The notes under the pieces were generated by a model. It saw only the letters and a list, made by a program, of their open reading frames with translations. It was not told the origin of the DNA and did not search any database. The translations under genes and the position numbers were made by a program. DNA of 24,797 nt, from IMG/VR virus record IMGVR_UViG_3300042564_000954, positions 1 to 24,797 of that record, one strand, 5' to 3'. The stretch's first letter is position 1. The number at the start of each line of letters is the position of its first letter. Positions 16,927 through 23,041 of this stretch are shown here, piece by piece. Origin of the DNA: a virus.

Positions 16927-17151
16927 ATGAAAACCGCGAAAATCACGAAACTATCAGAAACGACCTTTTCCGTGTCCACTGATCTCTTCATGTCTAGTTG
17001 CAAGAATTGGATTGGAGAAATGCTGCTTAATGGCGACACGCTGGTCCGTGTTCCCGGCGTAGTTTACAGCTATTGTCCCAAGATTTCACTTCCGAACCAT
17101 GCGGACAAGCTGCGCGGCATGGCAGTGGGGGAGGATATCACAATCGGCTAA
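16927..17151 (+). CDS. Early hypothetical protein (74 aa)
   Basis: First gene of the rightward early block. I do not recognise the family. The product starts MKTAKITKLSETTFSVST, is mixed alpha/beta in pattern, contains two cysteines (C25 and C50) that form no recognisable zinc motif, and ends in a short acidic tail. It has no membrane segment or signal peptide. The ATG follows a run of ACCAC pentamers, a G-free leader, and there is no Shine-Dalgarno. Being the most promoter-proximal early gene, it could be a host-takeover protein, but nothing in the sequence shows a target. Confidence 0.65.
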   Translation: MKTAKITKLSETTFSVSTDLFMSSCKNWIGEMLLNGDTLVRVPGVVYSYCPKISLPNHADKLRGMAVGEDITIG

Positions 17152-17200
17152 TCCCCTCACAAACGGTTCAACCCCGCTTCACACCACACACACACACACT

Positions 17201-17347
17201 ATGAATACATCAATCCTCATCATTCCCGCCGTCTTCTTCGTCACGATGGTCGCAATATTCGGCTGGCGCAAAGCACCGGGCATTTTCCTTGGAATTATGG
17301 CCGCTTGTGCCGTCATTTACGTTGCTGCTGCAATTGTTCACGCTTAA
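17201..17347 (+). CDS. Small two-helix membrane protein (48 aa)
   Basis: The 48-residue product has two hydrophobic segments, about residues 4-20 (SILIIPAVFFVTMVAIFGW) and 27-46 (GIFLGIMAACAVIYVAAAIV), joined by a short basic turn (WRKAPG). That is a hairpin of two membrane helices. I chose the ATG at 17201 because it follows a CA-repeat leader like those of its neighbours; a longer frame from 17099 overlaps the preceding gene. Small two-helix phage proteins include holins, antiholins and superinfection-exclusion proteins. Its early position, with no lysis gene visible nearby, argues slightly against a main holin. Confidence 0.65.
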   Translation: MNTSILIIPAVFFVTMVAIFGWRKAPGIFLGIMAACAVIYVAAAIVHA

Positions 17348-17351
17348 ACCT

Positions 17352-17516
17352 ATGAACGACAAACCAATCAATACATGCCCATGTTGCGCCGAGATCAAGC
17401 CTCTGTGCCTCCTCAAGACCGCTGACGGGCGAGAGTGGTTTAATGCCGCTTGCAAGCCTTGCTCAATGGCAATGGACGAACTGGACCGCTGGACGTTCTT
17501 TCCCTATCTCAAATAA
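17352..17516 (+). CDS. Small zinc-ribbon-like protein (54 aa)
   Basis: This starts MNDKPINTCPCCAEIKPLCL and contains a C-x-C-C cluster near the N-terminus and a second pair C-K-P-C around residues 34-37, which could complete a four-cysteine zinc ribbon. The tail is aromatic (WTFFPYLK). The ATG at 17352 is four bases after the stop of the membrane-protein gene, so the two are probably co-transcribed. I do not recognise the family. Small zinc-ribbon proteins of early phage regions often bind host enzymes or nucleic acid, but no target is visible. Confidence 0.65.
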   Translation: MNDKPINTCPCCAEIKPLCLLKTADGREWFNAACKPCSMAMDELDRWTFFPYLK

Positions 17517-17545
17517 ATTAGAATTTTATTCTTGCTTGCTGTCAA
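17517..17545 (-). promoter_or_regulatory. Candidate antisense promoter
   Basis: On the minus strand TTGACA (17540-17545) is followed after exactly 17 bases by TCTAAT (17517-17522), a 5 of 6 match to TATAAT. It would transcribe leftwards, antisense to the first three early genes. No minus-strand gene follows, so it may drive an antisense RNA or be a chance match. Confidence 0.4.
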
Positions 17546-17568
17546 TTTACAGCCATTCTCTTCACATC

Positions 17569-17634
17569 CAAGCGTGACCCGCGATGCAGGGCGGCTTTTA
17601 CAAATCAGGACAAGCGCGGCCCGCGACGCAGGGC
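17569..17634. repeat. Two 24-nt GC-rich direct repeats
   Basis: Copies at 17569-17592 and 17611-17634 differ at only 3 of 24 positions; the shared core is CCCGCGAYGCAGGGC. Each contains CCC and GGG arms that can form a short hairpin (GCCC/GGGC in the second copy). They lie in the 145-bp gap before the 73-residue gene, next to the candidate antisense promoter. Operator sites or RNA structure are possible. Confidence 0.6.
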
Positions 17635-17661
17635 AAACCTCACCCATCAAATAATCAAACT

Positions 17662-17883
17662 ATGAAAACACTGACGACCATTACCTACATCGCCGGAAAT
17701 ACCGAATGCAAAAAATCATTCATCCGCGCATACTCCGCCAAAAAGCCAACTTACTCAGGTGCGGCCCGCATGATTGCAGCAAAACTCAATGCAGACAATG
17801 ATTCGTGCGGCGAGTATCCAATGCTCAAACCGTCCGATATCAGCGTTTCGCGCATCGAGTATTGCGATTACCAGACAAACTAA
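17662..17883 (+). CDS. Early hypothetical protein (73 aa)
   Basis: The product starts MKTLTTITYIAGNTECKKSF and is a compact mixed alpha/beta protein without membrane segments. I see no known motif. I chose the ATG at 17662, which follows an A/C-rich, G-free leader (CATCAAATAATCAAACT). An upstream in-frame ATG at 17584 would add 26 low-complexity residues encoded by the GC-rich direct repeats and is unlikely to be used. The gene stands alone, with non-overlapping neighbours on both sides. It may have its own regulation, because the repeats and a promoter-like element lie just upstream. Confidence 0.6.
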   Translation: MKTLTTITYIAGNTECKKSFIRAYSAKKPTYSGAARMIAAKLNADNDSCGEYPMLKPSDISVSRIEYCDYQTN

Positions 17884-17914
17884 TCCACTGCCCAAAAAAC
17901 AAACCAAACAAAAC

Positions 17915-18187
17915 ATGACACACACACACACACCGAGACCTTGGGACCAATTAGGATGCGAGATTTACGCCGGAGAAATCCCTATTGCTGGAATTATCGG
18001 CATTACATGGGACAGGATGGTGGAAAACCAAGCGAACCTCAACCTGATTTCCGCTGCCCCTGATATGCTGGAGGCCTTGCAGATGCTCATGCCACAGGAA
18101 CCACGGGAAGCCGACAGCTACGACCGCGCAATGTGGGAGAACGCCCGCGCCGCAATCGCAAAGGCAACGGGAAAGGGGGACGCATGA
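17915..18187 (+). CDS. Small phage protein of the 'LISAAPDMLEAL' type (90 aa)
   Basis: This 90-residue protein begins with a Thr/His/Pro run encoded by an AC repeat (MTHTHTPRPWD). It has a beta-rich middle (GCEIYAGEIPIAGIIGITWD), then the segment ANLNLISAAPDMLEALQMLM. I recognise the pattern 'aN..LI.AAPelLeAL' from small proteins found in many tailed phages; their biochemical role is not known to me. An Ala-rich helix ends the protein. The ATG at 17915 follows an A/C-rich leader (AAACCAAACAAAAC). The end overlaps the next gene as ATGA. An alternative upstream start at 17774 would overlap the preceding gene and is rejected. Confidence 0.72.
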   Translation: MTHTHTPRPWDQLGCEIYAGEIPIAGIIGITWDRMVENQANLNLISAAPDMLEALQMLMPQEPREADSYDRAMWENARAAIAKATGKGDA

Positions 18188-18564
18188 AATTCGCCTGCTC
18201 ACGTTGTGGAAGTCGGAACTGGCCCGATCCTGACAGTTCTTGCCCTTTGTGCCGCGATGATAGGGAGGAACCCGCCGAAGCCCTTGGCGACCCCTTAGAG
18301 GCGCAAGAACAGGCCATTGAGCGATTCACCCGTGATGGATGCAGGCTTCTTTCAGCCCTCAGATGGTGGCGATCAATAGACAAGCAGACTGACGAGGACC
18401 AAACGCCGGAAACGATGGCTGAAAGGCTAGCTTGGTTGCACACGGAAGCTTGCCGGGACGCATGGGATGACATGGAACAATCCCCTTCGCATTTCGCATG
18501 GGCGGACGTTTGCGCACTCGCAGGCTTTGACCTTTGCAAACATTACAGAAAACCAAACCAATAG
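18184..18564 (+). CDS. Zinc-ribbon protein (126 aa)
   Basis: Residues 1-23 form a clear zinc ribbon, with CSRC (C5, C8) and CPLC (C20, C23) separated by a short loop. The rest is helical and acidic, rich in Trp, Asp and Glu (RLLSALRWWRS, then DAWDDMEQ). I do not recognise the full-length family. The ATG overlaps the TGA of the preceding gene (ATGA), which decides the start over a longer frame from 18133. Zinc ribbons of this layout usually bind nucleic acid or a protein partner; here no target can be read. After its stop a 12-base A/C-rich leader opens the next gene. Confidence 0.7.
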   Translation: MKFACSRCGSRNWPDPDSSCPLCRDDREEPAEALGDPLEAQEQAIERFTRDGCRLLSALRWWRSIDKQTDEDQTPETMAERLAWLHTEACRDAWDDMEQSPSHFAWADVCALAGFDLCKHYRKPNQ

Positions 18565-18576
18565 AAAACAAACAAA

Positions 18577-18789
18577 ATGAGAATACACAAATCAGATAGC
18601 GTTAATCAATACGGGCAGGGAGACTCAACCGTCTGCGTGACCCGTGCGGCATGGAGACGGCAGCATGATATCACCAAGAAGGACGCCACTCTGTTCATCG
18701 GCGGGGCATACGGCGAAGTAAGCCGGAAGTTTGCTGCCGGCATCCTGCGCCAATTCCGTAAAGACAAAACCGAGAGGAGGACGAAATGA
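18577..18789 (+). CDS. Small basic hypothetical protein (70 aa)
   Basis: A 70-residue basic product (starts MRIHKSDSVNQYGQG, ends FRKDKTERRTK) without cysteine clusters or membrane segments. Its charge suggests nucleic-acid contact, but no motif identifies it. The start follows a leader of the type GAAAACAAACAAA, with no Shine-Dalgarno. The stop overlaps the start of the DnaA-like gene as ATGA, so the two proteins are probably made in a fixed ratio and may act together. That functional link is inferred from coupling only. Confidence 0.62.
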   Translation: MRIHKSDSVNQYGQGDSTVCVTRAAWRRQHDITKKDATLFIGGAYGEVSRKFAAGILRQFRKDKTERRTK

Positions 18790-19115
18790 TCGTGGATTTT
18801 GATCTTCTGGTTAGGGAGACGGCGGATGTTTTCGGAGTCACTCCAGAGGACATCTTAGGACCAAAGCGAACGAAGCACGTTTCAATGGCTCGTCATGTCG
18901 TAATGGCCTGTTGGGCGGATCATCATCCGTATCAGGACACGGCGAACCGTTGCAACCGGACGTGCCACAGCACCGTAATTTGGGCGCGGCAAAGGATCTT
19001 GAACGAGGCCGAAATGGACGTTTCATTCGCCAAGATGCTCGCCGCTATCTCCAACCGCTGCCAATACGGGGCGGAACCCGAAGAAAAAGAGAAACAAATT
19101 GAAATTTGCGCTTGA
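18786..19115 (+). CDS. Stand-alone DnaA domain IV-like DNA-binding protein (109 aa)
   Basis: Residues 14-72 match the layout of DnaA domain IV, the helix-turn-helix that binds DnaA boxes. VFGVTPEDILGPKRTK (15-30) corresponds to the first helices, SMARHVVMAC (33-42) to the 'aRqiaMyL' helix, and NRTCHSTVIWARQRI (57-71) to the DnaA signature 'GgRDHSTVlhA..ki', with the usual Asp replaced by Cys. There is no AAA+ ATPase part, and the C-terminal tail (73-109) is charged. Phages use such domains to recruit, mimic or compete with host DnaA; which applies here is unknown. It is coupled by ATGA to the small basic gene before it. The control-region repeats are possible binding sites. Confidence 0.75.
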   Translation: MIVDFDLLVRETADVFGVTPEDILGPKRTKHVSMARHVVMACWADHHPYQDTANRCNRTCHSTVIWARQRILNEAEMDVSFAKMLAAISNRCQYGAEPEEKEKQIEICA

Positions 19116-19172
19116 AACCGGCTTGAACCCGGCTAAAACGAACACGCATTCAGCAACAAACAAAACGAAAAT

Positions 19173-19367
19173 ATGAAAATTACCATTGAACCAACAGAAG
19201 ACCATGGCCGCAAAATCGAAAGGCAAAGCCCCAAGGTGGAGCTTTGGGTTCCCGGCGATCACCATAGCCTCGAAGAAGTCATTGAACATCTTGTAGCCCC
19301 TGCTCTGAGGGCTTTCGGCTACGGCATCTCAGATGGCCAAATCGTCGTGAACGAATACGAATTCTAA
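19173..19367 (+). CDS. Hypothetical protein (64 aa)
   Basis: A 64-residue acidic product (starts MKITIEPTEDHGRKIERQ, ends GQIVVNEYEF) with a short beta strand at each end and a helix in the middle (SLEEVIEHLVAPALRAFG). I do not recognise it. The start follows a leader containing CAAACAAAACGAAAA, the same 15-base string found before the RecT gene just downstream. This indicates a shared initiation signal. The position between the DnaA-like and RecT genes hints at a replication or recombination accessory role, but the protein itself shows no catalytic residues. Confidence 0.62.
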   Translation: MKITIEPTEDHGRKIERQSPKVELWVPGDHHSLEEVIEHLVAPALRAFGYGISDGQIVVNEYEF

Positions 19368-19393
19368 TTCATCAGCGCAAACAAAACGAAAAC

Positions 19394-20170
19394 ATGACAG
19401 CAACACCAAAAACAAACGAAGCGATTGCGGCGCACGAACCGCAAAGCATGGCACTGGCGCAAGTGAGCGCAGAAACTCAAGCCTTTGAGCTTATCCAACG
19501 GCAAGCCATGATGCTTTCAAAGTCCACGCTGGTCCCAAAAGACTTCGCCGGGAACGTAGCCAACTGTGCGATTGCGCTCAACGTAGCAAAACGAACCCGC
19601 CTTGACCCATTGATGGTCACGCAAAACCTCGCAATTATCCACGGGCGGCCCTCATGGAGCGCAACAGCACTCATTGGAATGATTAACGCAAGCGGGAAGT
19701 TTTCCCCACTTCGCTTTGTCATGGATGACGATGATGCACCTTCGTCATGCTACGCTGTAGCAAAGGACAAGGACAGCGGCGAGGAACTCAAGGGAGAAAA
19801 AATCACGCTTGAAATGGCCAAGAAAGAAGGCTGGTCAACCAAGAACGGGAGCAAATGGCTGACGATGCCGGGGCAGATGCTCCGATACCGTGCAGCCAGC
19901 TTCTGGAGCCGCGCATACGCTTCAGATATGAGCTTGGGGATGTATACTCAAGACGAGGTCCGGGACTTCGCGGAACCGCCGCGCAACGTTACCCCGGCAA
20001 AGGTCAACCCATTCATCGAGGAACCCGTAGAGACGCAGGAAATCGAGGCGGAAATCGTCCAGCCTGTCGAAGTCGAGATTGTCCAAGAAGTCCCGGCAAA
20101 GAAGGTCAAGACGACAACCGAAACTCTAAACGATGCTTTTGAGGCAATGGCGAAGGAGGCAGCACAATGA
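19394..20170 (+). CDS. recT: RecT-family single-strand annealing protein
   Basis: This 258-residue protein has the RecT core: LVPKDFAGNVANCAIALNVAKR (46-67 region), then DPLMVTQNLAIIHGRPSWSA (71-90), INASGKFSPLRF (97-108), and GSKWLTMPGQMLRYRAASFWSR (152-173) followed by LGMYTQDEV. RecT proteins coat single-stranded DNA and anneal it to complementary strands during phage recombination. A long acidic, Val/Glu-rich C-terminal tail (about 200-245) probably mediates partner contacts. The partner exonuclease gene lies two small genes downstream. The start follows a CAAACAAAACGAAAA leader, and the stop overlaps the next ATG as ATGA. Length and motifs are typical, and I consider the identification firm. 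Confidence 0.9.
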   Translation: MTATPKTNEAIAAHEPQSMALAQVSAETQAFELIQRQAMMLSKSTLVPKDFAGNVANCAIALNVAKRTRLDPLMVTQNLAIIHGRPSWSATALIGMINASGKFSPLRFVMDDDDAPSSCYAVAKDKDSGEELKGEKITLEMAKKEGWSTKNGSKWLTMPGQMLRYRAASFWSRAYASDMSLGMYTQDEVRDFAEPPRNVTPAKVNPFIEEPVETQEIEAEIVQPVEVEIVQEVPAKKVKTTTETLNDAFEAMAKEAAQ

Positions 20171-20325
20171 GAGTGACACACACACCGTTCAAGACAAGAA
20201 CCCGCGCAATCGGAAGCGACCTCGAAATGACGCTAGCATTGCTTGGCGCATTGAAGAACCCGAACAAAAGCGCAATCAGCAAACTAGGCAAGATCGCCAC
20301 AACCATCACAAAGCTATTTAAGTGA
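20167..20325 (+). CDS. Small basic protein between recT and exonuclease genes (52 aa)
   Basis: A 52-codon frame fills the space after recT exactly. Its ATG overlaps the recT TGA (ATGA), and its TGA overlaps the GTG of the next gene (GTGA). The product is basic (MRVTHTPFKTRTRAIGSD, ending TTITKLFK) with one helix in the middle (LEMTLALLGALKN). The first codons include an AC repeat, as in other genes of the block. The two tight overlaps are the main reason to accept it. I do not recognise a family. Confidence 0.6.
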   Translation: MRVTHTPFKTRTRAIGSDLEMTLALLGALKNPNKSAISKLGKIATTITKLFK

Positions 20326-20510
20326 AAACTTATGCCGCTCATTACGAATCCCCTTGCAACTTGTTCAAGGGGACTCTTCACATCGAAGCCGAAGACCACA
20401 AGGAAGCAATGCTGAAATTCTTCAAGTGGGTTCAGACAAAAGAAGTTTGGGGGCATTTATGGAAAATCAACGTCATCATTCAAGAAGTAGAACAAATTGA
20501 AACAATATGA
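20322..20510 (+). CDS. Small hypothetical protein with GTG start (62 aa)
   Basis: This 62-residue product (starts MKTYAAHYESPCNLFKG, ends IIQEVEQIETI) is a compact alpha/beta protein with a DHKEAMLKFFKWV helix. It resembles small phage accessory proteins that pair a strand-rich start with one amphipathic helix, but I cannot name a family. The start is GTG at 20322, within GTGA overlapping the previous stop. Its own stop overlaps the exonuclease ATG as ATGA. It is therefore part of one translationally coupled chain, recT to SSB. Confidence 0.62.
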   Translation: MKTYAAHYESPCNLFKGTLHIEAEDHKEAMLKFFKWVQTKEVWGHLWKINVIIQEVEQIETI

Positions 20511-21310
20511 AAATCGAACAAGGACTAGGCAAAACGTATTACGAGCGCACAGCGACCCCTTCAGACCCCAAGGCGGGGCCAGTGTCGAAGTCTCTCCTCT
20601 GGGATTTTAACAAGTCTCCCTTCAAGTGGCGGCACAGCAAACCAAGAGAGGCATCGAAGGCAATGGATCTTGGGACGCTGATTCATGCCGCGACTCTGGA
20701 GCCGGAGACGGTAGAGCAAATCATTGCAATCTCTCCCTACGCCGATTTCCGCACAAAAGAAGCCCGCGAGTGGAAGGCCGATCAGGCCGAGTCAGGCAAG
20801 ATCATCACGTCACGAGATGAAATCGACAAAGCCATCTCTATTGCCGAGACTGTCACGGATGAATACCACTTGCAATTCGATGCCCGATACAAAACCGAGG
20901 TAGCTGTTTTCGGCAAGATCGGGGCGACAGAGGTTAAGGGCCTCATCGACATCGTGCCGGATGGCTTGGATTGCCTGATGGATCTCAAGACGACCGGAGA
21001 GATTGGGAGCCTAGAATCCCTCCAGCGCGTCATCGTCAACCGGGGCTATCACTGGCAAGCGGCACTCTACCTTGACCTCTGGAACGCCGCAGCAAGAGAG
21101 AAGCGGACAAGGTTTATCTTCTGCTTCGTGGAGGTTGAATCCCCTCACGAAACGGCATGGGTAGAATTATCTGAGAATTTGCTTGAAGTCGGTCGAGCGG
21201 GGTATATGAACGCCTTAGCCAAGTGGCAAACCTGCGTTGCAACGAACCACTGGCCGAAACAAATCGAAGGAATCCAAACAATCGAAACACCAAAATACAT
21301 CCAACAATGA
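20507..21310 (+). CDS. PD-(D/E)XK exonuclease, partner of RecT
   Basis: A 267-residue nuclease of the RecE C-terminal/Cas4-like group. SKSLLWDFNKSPFKWRH (27-43) and AMDLGTLIHAATLEPE (52-67, with H60) form the N-terminal conserved region. KTEVAVFG (129-136) precedes the catalytic core GLIDIVPDGLDCLMDLKTT (145-163), with D148, D159 and K161. YHWQAALYLD (181-190) is the downstream Gln motif. Such enzymes degrade one strand from double-strand ends and give 3' overhangs on which RecT loads. The ATG overlaps the previous stop, and its TGA overlaps the SSB start (ATGA). Together with RecT and SSB this forms a phage exonuclease-annealase pair. Confidence 0.88.
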   Translation: MKIEQGLGKTYYERTATPSDPKAGPVSKSLLWDFNKSPFKWRHSKPREASKAMDLGTLIHAATLEPETVEQIIAISPYADFRTKEAREWKADQAESGKIITSRDEIDKAISIAETVTDEYHLQFDARYKTEVAVFGKIGATEVKGLIDIVPDGLDCLMDLKTTGEIGSLESLQRVIVNRGYHWQAALYLDLWNAAAREKRTRFIFCFVEVESPHETAWVELSENLLEVGRAGYMNALAKWQTCVATNHWPKQIEGIQTIETPKYIQQ

Positions 21311-21633
21311 AACAAACAATTGATATCAGCATCGACGTATCCAAGATCGACAAAACGGCACTTTACGAGTCGCCAAAGACAGGGAAAAAATACCTGAGCA
21401 TGTCGCTGCTCATCCGCGAGGAGAAAGACAAATACGGGAACGATGGCTTCATCGTCCAGAAAATCAGCCAAGCGCGGAAAGCGGCTGGCGAGCGCGGAGC
21501 AATTCTTGGCAATGGCAAGATCATGGACTGGGACGCCCCCAAGCAAAGCACACACGGCGAAGCCAAGTCCAACGGATACGCTCCTCAAGCAAATGCTCAG
21601 GACGATGACGATTCGGATTGTATACCTTTTTAG
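21307..21633 (+). CDS. SSB-like single-stranded DNA-binding protein
   Basis: The 108-residue protein starts with a strand-rich region (MKQTIDISIDVSKIDKTAL), then KKYLSMSLLIREEKDKYG, QKISQARKAAG and ILGNGKI. I recognise this pattern from small phage SSB-like proteins. The end is the key evidence: a linker of Gln, Asn and Ala followed by a strongly acidic tip DDDDSDCIPF (99-108), closely like the DDDIPF tip through which bacterial SSB binds its partner proteins. I chose the ATG at 21307 (overlapping the exonuclease TGA) over an upstream ATG at 21223. It would protect single strands exposed by the exonuclease. Confidence 0.82.
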   Translation: MKQTIDISIDVSKIDKTALYESPKTGKKYLSMSLLIREEKDKYGNDGFIVQKISQARKAAGERGAILGNGKIMDWDAPKQSTHGEAKSNGYAPQANAQDDDDSDCIPF

Positions 21634-21649
21634 AACGGGGCGATAATAA

Positions 21650-21678
21650 TTGACAAATCCTCTCGTTTTGATTACCTT
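21650..21678 (+). promoter_or_regulatory. Candidate promoter of the HNH gene
   Basis: TTGACA (21650-21655) is a perfect -35 box; TACCTT (21673-21678) is a weak -10 (3 of 6) at the ideal 17-base spacing. Transcription would begin about two bases before the HNH start codon, giving a nearly leaderless mRNA. An insertion-borne gene carrying its own promoter would make sense here. Confidence 0.35.
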
Positions 21679-21686
21679 GTCGGCAC

Positions 21687-22145
21687 ATGAAAAAATGTTT
21701 TAAATGTAACGCAATGAAGGATTTGTCAGATTTTTATCCACACAAAAAAATGCCTGACGGCCACTTAAATAAATGCAAAGAATGTAATCGCAAAGATTCG
21801 GCATTGCAACTTGAGAAAAACAAACTAAGTCCAGAATGGGTAGAAAAAGAAAGAGAGAGGGTAAGAAAAAAACAATTGGGAAGAAAAGGTCATCCCAAAA
21901 CATTGATCTACGCGGAGGTTAAGCGAAAGATTCTCAGCGGTGAGCTAATCAGAAAGCCATGCGAAGTTTGCGGAAAAGAGAAATCACAAGGACACCATGA
22001 AGATTACTCAAAACCACTAGACTTAATTTGGCTTTGCGTTCGCCATCACCAAGATCGACACGTCCACCTAAGGAACGCAAAAACATTAAATCAGGAGCCG
22101 ATGCCAATTAGCTATTTCATCAAATCATTACAAGTTACATTATGA
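21687..22145 (+). CDS. HNH endonuclease, probably a free-standing homing-type enzyme
   Basis: This 152-residue protein has an N-terminal zinc finger (C4, C7, C30, C33 in CFKCNAMKDLSDFY and CKECN), common in phage HNH enzymes. A basic helical linker follows. The HNH core is CEVCGKEKSQGHHEDYSKP (92-110), then LDLIWLCVRHHQDRH (111-125), with a second Cys pair C92/C95 and the metal-binding His residues H103/H104 and H120/H121. It would nick or cleave double-stranded DNA at a chosen site. The gene is conspicuously A-rich with many AAA/AAT codons, unlike the GC-balanced neighbours. It breaks the overlapping gene chain and has a possible private promoter. All of this suggests recent insertion of a selfish gene. 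Confidence 0.85.
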   Translation: MKKCFKCNAMKDLSDFYPHKKMPDGHLNKCKECNRKDSALQLEKNKLSPEWVEKERERVRKKQLGRKGHPKTLIYAEVKRKILSGELIRKPCEVCGKEKSQGHHEDYSKPLDLIWLCVRHHQDRHVHLRNAKTLNQEPMPISYFIKSLQVTL

Positions 22146-22183
22146 CAACAGACCAGACAACCTTAACACAACAAGCCAATTAA

Positions 22184-22399
22184 ATGGAAATTGAAATCTT
22201 AACGCCAGTGGACGCGCACAAAAGCGGCTACCTGTCATTGACTACACCTTACAACCAAGAAAACCCTCAGGACGTTGAGTGGATGCGAACGGTGCTGCAC
22301 GACCTCAAGGGTTGCAAAATCGTTTTAGTCGAAGTGACTGGTGGCCTTGAGGTAGCGCGTCATAAATCCGAAATGATCCTTGCAGGACAACGAGTATGA
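22184..22399 (+). CDS. Hypothetical protein (71 aa)
   Basis: A 71-residue product (starts MEIEILTPVDAHKSGYLSL) with alternating strands and a central helix (DVEWMRTVLHDLKGC). I do not recognise the family. The leader before the ATG (22146-22183) is A/C-rich and nearly G-free, the usual non-coupled type in this block. The stop overlaps the next ATG as ATGA, so this is the first gene of the chain 22184-23027 that ends in the RuvC-like resolvase. Confidence 0.65.
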   Translation: MEIEILTPVDAHKSGYLSLTTPYNQENPQDVEWMRTVLHDLKGCKIVLVEVTGGLEVARHKSEMILAGQRV

Positions 22400-22602
22400 G
22401 CGACCTATTCCCAGAAACAGGAGGCAACTTATCCCCTCGCCTTAAGTGGCAAGAGGAGAAGCGCATCAAGACGCTGAGACGAGCAGACGGGAAGTGGGTC
22501 GCGTTCAAGTCCGAGACCAGCCATAGCTGCACCGACGAGGTTGAGCTAGACGCAGTGATCGGACTCGCAAAGAAACTAAAACTGAAACTCTGGAATCAAT
22601 GA
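22396..22602 (+). CDS. Small basic hypothetical protein (68 aa)
   Basis: The 68-residue product starts MSDLFPETGGNLSPRLKWQ. It has a basic central part (EEKRIKTLRRADGKWVAF) and ends with a Leu/Lys-rich helix (VIGLAKKLKLKLWNQ). No enzymatic motif is visible. It is coupled by ATGA overlaps on both sides, to the 71-residue gene upstream and the RuvC-like gene downstream. A role next to the resolvase, for example in DNA binding, is a guess based on charge and linkage. Confidence 0.62.
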   Translation: MSDLFPETGGNLSPRLKWQEEKRIKTLRRADGKWVAFKSETSHSCTDEVELDAVIGLAKKLKLKLWNQ

Positions 22603-23027
22603 CAACAATCGGAATAGACCCCGGAACCAATGGAGGAATCGCACTCATCGACGAAAGAGGAAATGCACATGCACATAAAATGCCGGATACTTTGCAGGAC
22701 TTGTTTGAATTACTCAATTCTTACAGCGTGGGTTGCGATGGAAATTGCAGAGCTTATCTGGAACAAGTCCACAGCAGTCCTCAGATGGGTGTTAAATCGG
22801 CCTTCACCTTTGGCAATGGCTTTGGTCATCTCGAAATGGCTCTCACAGCGGCGGGAATCCCATTTGAGCGCGTCAGGCCGCAAGTCTGGCAAAGGGCAAT
22901 GGGGTGCATGACGAAGGGCGACAAGAACGTCAGCAAAAGACGCTCGCAGGAATTGTTCCCACAAATCAAGGTCACTCACGCAATTGCTGACGCATTACTA
23001 ATCGCCGCATACGGGGCAAAACAATAA
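22599..23027 (+). CDS. RuvC-like Holliday junction resolvase
   Basis: A 142-residue RNase H-fold nuclease. The first strand carries the catalytic Asp in TTIGIDPGTNGGIALID (D7). A second acidic residue is E55 in AYLEQVHS, and the C-terminal helix has D131 in THAIADALLIAAYG. KGDKNVSKRRSQELFP (107-121) corresponds to the basic region before the last motif. The order and spacing are those of RuvC/poxvirus-type resolvases found in phages. It would cut branched intermediates made by RecT-driven recombination or clean DNA before packaging. The start overlaps the preceding stop (ATGA). The protein is a little shorter than bacterial RuvC, as usual for phage forms. Confidence 0.87.
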   Translation: MTTIGIDPGTNGGIALIDERGNAHAHKMPDTLQDLFELLNSYSVGCDGNCRAYLEQVHSSPQMGVKSAFTFGNGFGHLEMALTAAGIPFERVRPQVWQRAMGCMTKGDKNVSKRRSQELFPQIKVTHAIADALLIAAYGAKQ

Positions 23028-23041
23028 ACGAAACAAACAAA

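Noticed and set aside
16739-16930. Rightward 63-residue frame before the first early gene
   Set aside because: Ends in a translation of the ACCAC repeat (TTPHHTTPR) and overlaps the operator-like element; no leader motif.
16650-17039. Leftward 129-residue frame
   Set aside because: It overlaps the first early gene, and part of it (VVWCGVVWCCVV) is only the complement of the ACCAC microsatellite.
21734-21742. TTATCCACA, a perfect DnaA box (another at 3543-3551)
   Set aside because: Both are single, lie inside coding sequences and do not cluster, so I do not call an origin from them.
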